In this document: positions 39,997 to 46,259 of the stretch, piece by piece
How the letters are laid out: each line of letters starts with the position of its first letter
How positions within the stretch are numbered: the first letter of the stretch is position 1
Source of the DNA: RGUW01 sp040399325
Lineage (GTDB): Bacteria; Cyanobacteriota; Cyanobacteriia; PCC-6307; Cyanobiaceae
DNA: 49,686 bases
NCBI GenBank assembly: GCA_040399325.1
Contig: JBBASJ010000011.1
Location: 1-49,686, forward strand
Direction of reading: 5' to 3'
Made by a program: the position numbers and the translations under genes
The notes under the pieces: model-generated
Databases searched by the model: none
What the model was told of the DNA's origin: nothing
The model's input: the letters and a program-made list of their open reading frames with translations, nothing else

Positions 39997-40344
39997 ATGA
40001 CCCGCCTGCCCCTGCAGCAGACCCGCTATCAACGCCTGCAGCAGGTCCTGCTCGCCGAGCTGTTCGCCGGTTGGGGGAGCAGCTGGCGTGAGCGCAGTCT
40101 GCAGCTGCTGGCCCTGCTGGGGGGCTATTACCTGGGTTCCAATGTCACCGTTTACGTGCTCGATCGCATCCCGGGGGGGCGCCCCAGCGTGGTGCTGGTC
40201 ATGGTGTTGCTGGTGGAACTGCTGGTGCGCCTGCGCAGCCGTTTTGTGCGGGGCCGACCGCCGCTGGGCTGGATGTTGATCGACAACCTGCGCCTCGGTG
40301 CCGTGTATTCGGTGGTGTTGGAGGCCTTCAAGCTGGGGACCTGA
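39997..40344 (+). CDS. DUF565 (Ycf20-like) membrane protein
   Basis: 115 residues with three hydrophobic segments. LALLGGYYLGSNV and LIDNLRLGAVYSVVLEAFKLG are the Ycf20/DUF565 hallmarks. In algae, a Ycf20-related protein is linked to non-photochemical quenching; in cyanobacteria the role is unknown. It lies 9 bases after the CbbY-like gene and its stop overlaps the glycerate kinase ATG by one base (TGATG). Confidence 0.88.
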   Translation: MTRLPLQQTRYQRLQQVLLAELFAGWGSSWRERSLQLLALLGGYYLGSNVTVYVLDRIPGGRPSVVLVMVLLVELLVRLRSRFVRGRPPLGWMLIDNLRLGAVYSVVLEAFKLGT

Positions 40345-41255
40345 TGCCCGAACCCGAATTCAGGGTCCCGTGGAACACACGGTTGCAACGTCTTGAGACG
40401 CCCCCCGCCATTGATCCGCTGCTGCTCCGGGACCTGGTGTTGCCGTTGCTGAGCTGGCTGGAGCAGCGCTGTGCTGATCGCCAGCGCCGCGTCGTGATCG
40501 GGCTCACGGCTCCGGTCGGCTGCGGCAAGAGCACCCTGGCAGGCCAGCTGGTTCAGCTGGCCCGGTTGCTGCCGTTGCGATTGGCCGTGGCCTCGATCGA
40601 TGACGCCTACAGGCCATGGGCCGAGCGGCGCGAGCGCCTGGCGGGCAATCCCTTTGGGGTCAACCGGGTCCCACCGGGCAGCCATGATCCAGCCGTGCTC
40701 ACCGCCGCCATCGCTGCCTGGCGTGAGGGTGGTCCGCTGTGCCTGCCCCGTTTTGACAAACGTCGCAACCAGGGCCACGGGGATCGAACCGCGGCGATCA
40801 CCGTGGCGGCTGATGCACTGTTGCTGGAGGGCTGGCTGGTGGGAGTTGAGCCGATGGCAGAGGCCAGGCTCAATGGCTGGCTGAGCTCGGAGGTCAGGGA
40901 CCTCAGCGATGCAGAGCGCCATTGGCTGCCCCGCTGGAATGGGGCCCTGGAGGACTACCGGCCACTGTGGGCCTGTTGTGACGGCTTCTGGGTGCTTCAA
41001 CCGGACCACTGGAGCCGGGTCGTCCGCTGGCGCCTGCAGGCCGAAGCCAGGCAGCGGCGCCAGGGACAGGGGGCCATGACGGCCCGTGAGGTGAGGAGTC
41101 TGGTGCGCGCAAGCCTGGCCTCACTGCCACCCGGGCTCTATCACCCAGCCCTGTTCAAGCGAGCCATGGCCGTGGCCACCCTGGATGGCCGGCGGCGCTG
41201 TCTGAGGGTCGAAACCGGCGCTCAGGCCTCGGTCTCGTCCTCATTGATCGGATAG
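40344..41255 (+). CDS. glyK: D-glycerate 3-kinase (plant type)
   Basis: GLYK phosphorylates D-glycerate to 3-phosphoglycerate, the last step of the photorespiratory C2 cycle, returning carbon to the Calvin cycle. The 303-residue P-loop kinase has GLTAPVGCGKSTL (53-65), ASIDDAYRPWAER, FDKRRNQGHGDR, LLEGWLVG and a C-terminal helical part. These match plant and cyanobacterial GLYK (PRK/panK-like fold). The stop lies inside rpmF on the other strand, a 34-base tail overlap. Confidence 0.93.
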   Translation: MPEPEFRVPWNTRLQRLETPPAIDPLLLRDLVLPLLSWLEQRCADRQRRVVIGLTAPVGCGKSTLAGQLVQLARLLPLRLAVASIDDAYRPWAERRERLAGNPFGVNRVPPGSHDPAVLTAAIAAWREGGPLCLPRFDKRRNQGHGDRTAAITVAADALLLEGWLVGVEPMAEARLNGWLSSEVRDLSDAERHWLPRWNGALEDYRPLWACCDGFWVLQPDHWSRVVRWRLQAEARQRRQGQGAMTAREVRSLVRASLASLPPGLYHPALFKRAMAVATLDGRRRCLRVETGAQASVSSSLIG

Positions 41256-41395
41256 ACGAAGCCCTGGGCGCGGCCGCTGAGCACAGCCTTGCCGATCGAC
41301 AGAGCCTTCTGGGCTGCCACGGATGCCTTGGCCTTCCAATGGGCATGGCGCTGGTTTCGCTTGCCTTTGGAGGTCTTTTTCTTGGGAACAGCCAT
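41222..41395 (-). CDS. rpmF: 50S ribosomal protein L32
   Basis: A 57-residue basic protein beginning MAVPKKKTSKGKRNQRHAHW, the usual L32 N-terminus, then KASVAAQKALSIGKAVLSG. The C-terminus is acidic (NEDETEA). It carries no Cys zinc-ribbon, as in other cyanobacterial L32 proteins. The end overlaps the convergent glycerate kinase gene by 34 bases. The start is 86 bases from the divergent ftsH. Identification is firm. Confidence 0.96.
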   Translation of the reverse strand: MAVPKKKTSKGKRNQRHAHWKAKASVAAQKALSIGKAVLSGRAQGFVYPINEDETEA

Positions 41396-41481
41396 CCCGC
41401 TACCCGGTTGCCAAACGACAATCTTGTGGTGCCGGCTGGCCTTTCGTCAAATCGCTAAGCTCTGTTGAAAACAACATCCCT

Positions 41482-43386
41482 GTGGGCGCAAGCGTTCCTG
41501 GCATCTCCTCAACGCTGCTGACCGCTGCGAAGCCTGTCACTTCCGCAACCAACTCTGCTGCGCCAGGGCCGTCATCTTCTGCTGTGCCAGGGCGGTCAGC
41601 GGCCTCTCCCACCTACAGCCAGTTGCTCAAGGACCTGCAGGCCGGTCGGGTCCGTGAACTGGAACTCTCTCCGGCCCGCCGCGAGGTCTCGGTCCGCTAC
41701 TCCAACGGACAGACAGCCCAGGTCAGCATCTTTCACAACGACCAGACCCTGCTGCAGACAGCCCAGCAGGCGCGCGTACCACTCAGCGTGCGCGACGACC
41801 GTCAGGAGGCGGCGACGGCTTCGTTCGTGGCCAATGGTGTTCTGGTCCTGCTCCTGCTGCTGGGTCTTGGGCTGCTCTTGCGCCGTTCGGCCCAGGTGGC
41901 CAACCGTGCCCTCGGCTTCGGACGGACCCAGGCCCGGGTTCAGGAGGACGTTTCGGCGCCGGTGCGCTTCGAAGACGTGGCCGGCATCGCCGAGGCCAAA
42001 CAGGAGCTGCAGGAGGTGGTCACCTTTCTGCGCGCACCCGAGCGCTACACCGCGGTCGGCGCCAAGATCCCCAAGGGTGTGCTGCTGGTGGGTCCCCCCG
42101 GCACCGGCAAGACCCTGCTGGCCAGGGCCATCGCCGGCGAGGCGGGTGTGCCCTTCTTTTCGATGGCGGCGTCCGAGTTCGTGGAACTGTTCGTCGGCGT
42201 CGGTGCCAGCCGGGTGCGTGACCTGTTCCGCAAGGCCAAGGCCAAGGCACCTTGCATCATCTTCATCGACGAGATCGATGCCGTCGGCCGTCAGCGCGGT
42301 GCCGGCATCGGGGGGGGCAACGATGAACGCGAGCAGACCCTCAATCAGCTGCTCACCGAGATGGATGGTTTTGAAGACAATTCCGGCGTGATTCTGCTGG
42401 CTGCCACCAACCGTGCCGATGTGCTTGATTCGGCCCTGATGCGGCCTGGCCGTTTCGACCGTCGCATCACGGTGGACCTGCCCGACCGCCGCGGTCGCGA
42501 AGAGATTCTTGCGGTTCACGCCCGCACCAGGCCCCTGGCCAGTGCGGTCAATCTGGCCGACTGGGCCGCCCGCACGCCGGGGTTCTCGGGGGCCGATCTG
42601 GCCAACCTGCTCAACGAGGCGGCGATTCTGACGGCGCGACGACAGCAGCAGCAGGTCGACGATGGGGCCCTCACCGATGCGCTCGAGCGCATCACCATGG
42701 GGCTGACTGTCGCTCCGCTCCAGGACAGCGCCAAAAAGCGTCTGATCGCGTACCACGAGATCGGCCATGCCCTGGTCACCACCCTGTTGCCTGCTGCCGA
42801 CAAGCTCGACAAGGTGACCCTGTTGCCCCGGGCCGGCGGTGTGGGCGGCTTCGCGCGCACCCTGCCCGATGAGGAAATTCTCGATTCGGGCCTCATCACC
42901 CGGGCTTTTCTCAAGGCCAGGCTGGTGGTGGCCCTGGCAGGCCGGGCCGCCGAGCTGGTCGTCTTCGGTCCGAGTGAGGTGACCCAGGGCGCCGCCGGTG
43001 ACCTTGATCTGGTGGCTCAGATCAGCCGCACCATGGTGACCCGCTATGGCTTCTCCAGTCTCGGGCCCGTGGCCCTCGAGGGTGAGAGCGCCGAGGTTTT
43101 TCTGGGCCGCGACTGGTTGCGGAGTGATCCCCAGTATTCGGAGCAGACCGGCCGGCGCATTGATGCCCAGGTGCAGGATCTGGCCCGCCAGGCCCTGGCT
43201 GAAGCCGTCGCCCTGCTCACCCCACGGCGGGTGCTCATGGATCAGCTGGTCGATCTGCTGATCCGCGACGAGACCATCGAGGGCCCCCGTTTCCGGGAGC
43301 TGGTGGCACGTCACGAGCAGGACGCATCGATCGAGGCCGATCCCCTAGCGCCCCACCAGCCGACGACGCGGCTGGTGTCTGCCTGA
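41482..43386 (+). CDS. ftsH: ATP-dependent zinc metalloprotease FtsH (single-span form)
   Basis: FtsH is a hexameric membrane AAA+ protease that, in cyanobacteria, removes damaged D1 and assembles quality control of thylakoid proteins. The sequence has Walker A GPPGTGKT (204-211), Walker B IIFIDEID, the second region of homology ATNRADVLDSALMRPGRFDRR and protease HEIGH (425-429). From the GTG start at 41482 it is 634 residues and has only one clear membrane span (about 116-133), where the usual form has two. A Ser/Ala/Pro N-terminus replaces the first span. The start itself lacks a good SD. Confidence 0.93.
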   Translation: MGASVPGISSTLLTAAKPVTSATNSAAPGPSSSAVPGRSAASPTYSQLLKDLQAGRVRELELSPARREVSVRYSNGQTAQVSIFHNDQTLLQTAQQARVPLSVRDDRQEAATASFVANGVLVLLLLLGLGLLLRRSAQVANRALGFGRTQARVQEDVSAPVRFEDVAGIAEAKQELQEVVTFLRAPERYTAVGAKIPKGVLLVGPPGTGKTLLARAIAGEAGVPFFSMAASEFVELFVGVGASRVRDLFRKAKAKAPCIIFIDEIDAVGRQRGAGIGGGNDEREQTLNQLLTEMDGFEDNSGVILLAATNRADVLDSALMRPGRFDRRITVDLPDRRGREEILAVHARTRPLASAVNLADWAARTPGFSGADLANLLNEAAILTARRQQQQVDDGALTDALERITMGLTVAPLQDSAKKRLIAYHEIGHALVTTLLPAADKLDKVTLLPRAGGVGGFARTLPDEEILDSGLITRAFLKARLVVALAGRAAELVVFGPSEVTQGAAGDLDLVAQISRTMVTRYGFSSLGPVALEGESAEVFLGRDWLRSDPQYSEQTGRRIDAQVQDLARQALAEAVALLTPRRVLMDQLVDLLIRDETIEGPRFRELVARHEQDASIEADPLAPHQPTTRLVSA

Positions 43387-43388
43387 TC

Positions 43389-44393
43389 TCAGCCTGGTTG
43401 CCCAGCTGCCGGGTCGAGACCGGTCGCGAAGCGAATGTCGAGGCTGCGCAGATAGGTCTGCAGCCCGGCATCCTGAATCGGCAACAACGTGGCCGCGCGG
43501 CCACTCTGGTTGACGTGTGAGTGCCAGTGCCCCGGGGGGGTGATGAAGGCCCCTCCGGCTTCCCAGTCGATCCGCTGCGGGTTGCGGATCGTGCCGTCGT
43601 TGTTGAGTTCGGTGCCCACCAGGGTGTAGACCCCAGGATCGCAGTCGATGATCAGATCGAGGGCCACCGACTGATGCCTGTGGGGCGCCTGAACGGCTCC
43701 TGGCGGCACCAGGCCGTACATGGCCCAGAGCACATGGGTCACGGTGCGACTGGCGGGCAGATCGCTGTTGGCGAGCAACAGGCTGAGCCGGTTGCTGCGG
43801 CGGCTGCCCGGCGCTGCCGCGAGCTGGCTGAGTTCCTGATTCAGCCAGCTGCCGGGGTAGTGGGTGGCTTCGAATCGCGGCGCTGTCGGCGTCGCCCCGA
43901 GGTGGCTCAGCAGTGGCGCGTCATGCACCCAGTAGAGAACGCTGGCGCTGTGGGCTTGCAGCAGCGGGGCCTCGCCGCAGGGCAGCACAAACAGATCACC
44001 GGTTTCCCAGCTCAGGTTCACAGCCGGGCTGCCGCTGCCGGCGCTGCGCAGGCAGGTTCCCTGGCCGTGAAGCACATAAAACAGGGAGCTGGTGGCAGCA
44101 GCTGAGGCCTTGATCCCTTCGCCCGCGGCGATGCGCACAAAGTGGGCAGCCAGGGCCGGACTGGTCGCCGGGCCGGGCACCCCCAGCTCGGCGCTCAGAT
44201 CCAGGGGGATGACCGCACTCGGCCCCCGGCGGTGCAGGTCAGCTCCCCACGCGCGGTAGGGAATGGGCTCGGTGAGGCCGCTGCGCACAGGGTTGGCAGC
44301 CTGCCTGTAGTCAAACAGCAGGGCCCTGCTCGCGGTCCCCGGGTTCTCCGTGCCGCTCTGACTCTCCGATAAAACCACAGGGCTGGTCGCCAT
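43389..44393 (-). CDS. Bicupin, gentisate 1,2-dioxygenase-like
   Basis: 334 residues with two cupin domains. The second keeps the metal site: PPGAVQAPHRHQSVALDLI gives HxH, and TPPGHWHSHVNQSG gives the third His, as in gentisate and 1-hydroxy-2-naphthoate dioxygenases. The first cupin (FYVLHGQGTC ... LSWETGDLFVLPCGEAPLLQ) resembles the other half of those enzymes. No aromatic-degradation genes accompany it, so ring cleavage is a guess. I chose ATG 44393, which has GGAG six bases upstream; ATG 44417 is possible. Confidence 0.8.
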   Translation of the reverse strand: MATSPVVLSESQSGTENPGTASRALLFDYRQAANPVRSGLTEPIPYRAWGADLHRRGPSAVIPLDLSAELGVPGPATSPALAAHFVRIAAGEGIKASAAATSSLFYVLHGQGTCLRSAGSGSPAVNLSWETGDLFVLPCGEAPLLQAHSASVLYWVHDAPLLSHLGATPTAPRFEATHYPGSWLNQELSQLAAAPGSRRSNRLSLLLANSDLPASRTVTHVLWAMYGLVPPGAVQAPHRHQSVALDLIIDCDPGVYTLVGTELNNDGTIRNPQRIDWEAGGAFITPPGHWHSHVNQSGRAATLLPIQDAGLQTYLRSLDIRFATGLDPAAGQPG

Positions 44394-44465
44394 GGTCAGC
44401 TCCGGTGTCTGGGTCATGGGGTCGTCTCTGCCAGGCCATCGATCGCGGCACGGCATCGGTATCAG

Positions 44466-44491
44466 GGCCTCAGGCTATTGAGCCTGAGGCC
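44466..44491 (-). terminator. Strong hairpin between moaD-like and bicupin genes
   Basis: A perfect 11-base-pair stem GGCCTCAGGCT-(4)-AGCCTGAGGCC lies 55 bases past the sulfur-carrier gene and 73 bases before the bicupin start. There is no U-run on the minus strand, so it is either a non-canonical terminator of the thrC operon or a structured leader of the bicupin gene. Confidence 0.55.
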
Positions 44492-44546
44492 TCGGCCGTC
44501 GGCTGCAGGCGCAGCGACCAGGGCCTCTGGGGCAGCCTGGTCTGGA

Positions 44547-44822
44547 TCAGCCTCCGGCCACCGCTGGCACGATGCTGACCTCATCACCATCGTTCAGGGG
44601 CGTCTGTTGGTTGTCGAGAAAGCGAATGTCCTCGCTGTTCACATAGACGTTGAGAAAACGCCGCAACTTGCCGCCCTCATCACACAGGCGTGCCTTGAGG
44701 CCTGGGTAGCGGGCATCGAGGGCATCGATCAGAGCATCGACGCTGGCCGCTTCCAGGGAAGCAGTGGCTTCGTCGTTGGTGAACTTCTGGAGCGGGGTCG
44801 GGATCAGAACCTGAACGGCCAT
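44547..44822 (-). CDS. MoaD/ThiS-family sulfur carrier protein
   Basis: A 91-residue ubiquitin-fold protein: MAVQVLIPTPLQKFTND, RFLNVYVNSEDIRFL, and the C-terminal SIVPAVAGG, whose Gly-Gly end is the site of adenylation and thiocarboxylation. It lies 31 bases after thrC on the same strand. Carriers with amino-acid-synthesis neighbours (CysO, HcyS) donate sulfur for cysteine or homocysteine synthesis, so a role linked to O-phosphohomoserine is conceivable. Its E1-type activating enzyme is not in the window. A molybdopterin role is the alternative. Confidence 0.9.
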   Translation of the reverse strand: MAVQVLIPTPLQKFTNDEATASLEAASVDALIDALDARYPGLKARLCDEGGKLRRFLNVYVNSEDIRFLDNQQTPLNDGDEVSIVPAVAGG

Positions 44823-44853
44823 GGTGGATCGATAAAGACGGGAAACGCGTGCG

Positions 44854-46128
44854 TCAGTGAGCGGCCTGGGCCTGTTGCCAGGCGGCCTTGAAGCTGTCGA
44901 GCTGGGCTTCGATCGTGTAAGGAGCGCCGATCGCGTCGGCCACGGCCTCGGTGGTCTTGAGGCCATTGCCCGTGATGTAGGCCACCGTGGTCTCGTTCGG
45001 ATCGATCTTGCCCTCGTCGACCAGCTTCTTCAGCACGGCGATGGTGGTGCCGCCGGCGGTTTCGGTGAAGACACCTTCGGTTTCGGCCAGCAGCTTGATT
45101 CCCTCGATGATCTCGGCATCACACACGGCAGCGATGCTGCCGCCGGTGCGGTTGGCGATGTCGATCGCATAGGGACCATCGGCGGGGTTGCCGATGGCGA
45201 TCGATTTGGCAATGGTGTTGGGTTTGACCGGGGTGATGAAGTCGCGCCCCGCGGCGAAGGCCTGGGCGATCGGGCTGCACCCTTCGGCCTGGGCGCCGCT
45301 GAAGCGCACGGGCTTGTCGTCGACGAGGCCGACCTTGATGAATTCGTCGAAGCCTTTGCGGATCTTGGTGAACAACGATCCTGAGGCCAGGGGCGCCACG
45401 ATGTGATCGGGCAACTGCCAGCCGAGCTGTTCAATCACCTCGTAGCCCAGGGTCTTGGATCCCTCGGAGTAGTAGGGACGCAGGTTGATGTTGACGAAGC
45501 CCCAGCCGAAGGTGTTGGCCACCTCTGAGCAGAGGCGGTTCACCTGGTCGTAATTGCCCTTCACCGCCATCAGGGTGGGGTTGTAGATCAGCGTGCCGAG
45601 CACCTTGCCCAGCTCCAGGTCGCTGGGAATGAACACGCAGCACTCGAGACCCGCATGGGCCGCGATCGCCGCGGTCGAGTTGGCCAGGTTGCCGGTCGAG
45701 GCGCAGCTGACCGTGGTGAAACCCAGCTCCCGTGCGCGGGTCAGCGCCACGGACACGACGCGGTCCTTGAAGGAGAGCGTCGGCATGTTGACGCCATCGT
45801 TCTTGATGAACAGGCTCTTGAGACCCAGGCGTCGGGCCAGGTTGTCGGCCTTGAGCAATGGGGTGAATCCGGTGCCGACATCGATCGGATCACCCTGGAT
45901 CGGCAGAAAGTCGCGGTATCGCCAGATCGAGGCCGGTCCCGCTTCGATGGTGGCCCGGCTGACCCGCGCCTTGATGGCTTCGTAGTCGTAGACCACCTCA
46001 AGCGGCCCGAAGCAGACGTCTTCACAGACGTGGCGGGCGCCGGCTTCGTAGGCGTGGCCGCATTCCTTGCAGCGCAGCCCCGTGAACGTGGGTCCGGTGG
46101 TGGGAGAGCAGGCGAGGGTGGCTGTCAA
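44854..46128 (-). CDS. thrC: Threonine synthase
   Basis: ThrC converts O-phosphohomoserine to threonine with PLP. The 424-residue sequence has an N-terminal zinc-ribbon-like CKECGHAYEAGARHVCED, the PLP lysine block PTLSFKDR, STGNLANSTAA and AYITGNGLKT. The likely start is the TTG at 46128 with GGAG six bases upstream; a GTG at 46143 is possible, and longer versions add unlikely residues. It is divergent from the UPF0182 gene. The function as threonine synthase is firm, the start less so. Confidence 0.93.
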   Translation of the reverse strand: MTATLACSPTTGPTFTGLRCKECGHAYEAGARHVCEDVCFGPLEVVYDYEAIKARVSRATIEAGPASIWRYRDFLPIQGDPIDVGTGFTPLLKADNLARRLGLKSLFIKNDGVNMPTLSFKDRVVSVALTRARELGFTTVSCASTGNLANSTAAIAAHAGLECCVFIPSDLELGKVLGTLIYNPTLMAVKGNYDQVNRLCSEVANTFGWGFVNINLRPYYSEGSKTLGYEVIEQLGWQLPDHIVAPLASGSLFTKIRKGFDEFIKVGLVDDKPVRFSGAQAEGCSPIAQAFAAGRDFITPVKPNTIAKSIAIGNPADGPYAIDIANRTGGSIAAVCDAEIIEGIKLLAETEGVFTETAGGTTIAVLKKLVDEGKIDPNETTVAYITGNGLKTTEAVADAIGAPYTIEAQLDSFKAAWQQAQAAH

Positions 46129-46259
46129 CAACTTCTCCAGCACTGGCAGGAGGTTAACAGCGATGAGCAGACGCCTTGTTAAAAGCCGATTCTGAAACTC
46201 GGGTATAGAGACCCTGCCTGGCCCCTTGTCGTTCGCGATGCGCTGTCTAGTTTCGGGCG

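Noticed and set aside
41596..43314. A 572-codon minus-strand frame opposite ftsH
   Set aside because: Shadow of the conserved AAA+ and protease domains of ftsH on the other strand.
43389..44393. Naming the bicupin as a true gentisate 1,2-dioxygenase
   Set aside because: The fold and metal ligands fit, but no partner genes of a gentisate pathway are present and substrate residues cannot be judged by eye.
10636..45669. Enrichment of the HIP1 palindrome GCGATCGC
   Set aside because: I found only a handful of copies (for example near 10636, 14326, 24780 and 45662), which is not clearly above chance for this GC content and fits a lineage that does not use HIP1 heavily.
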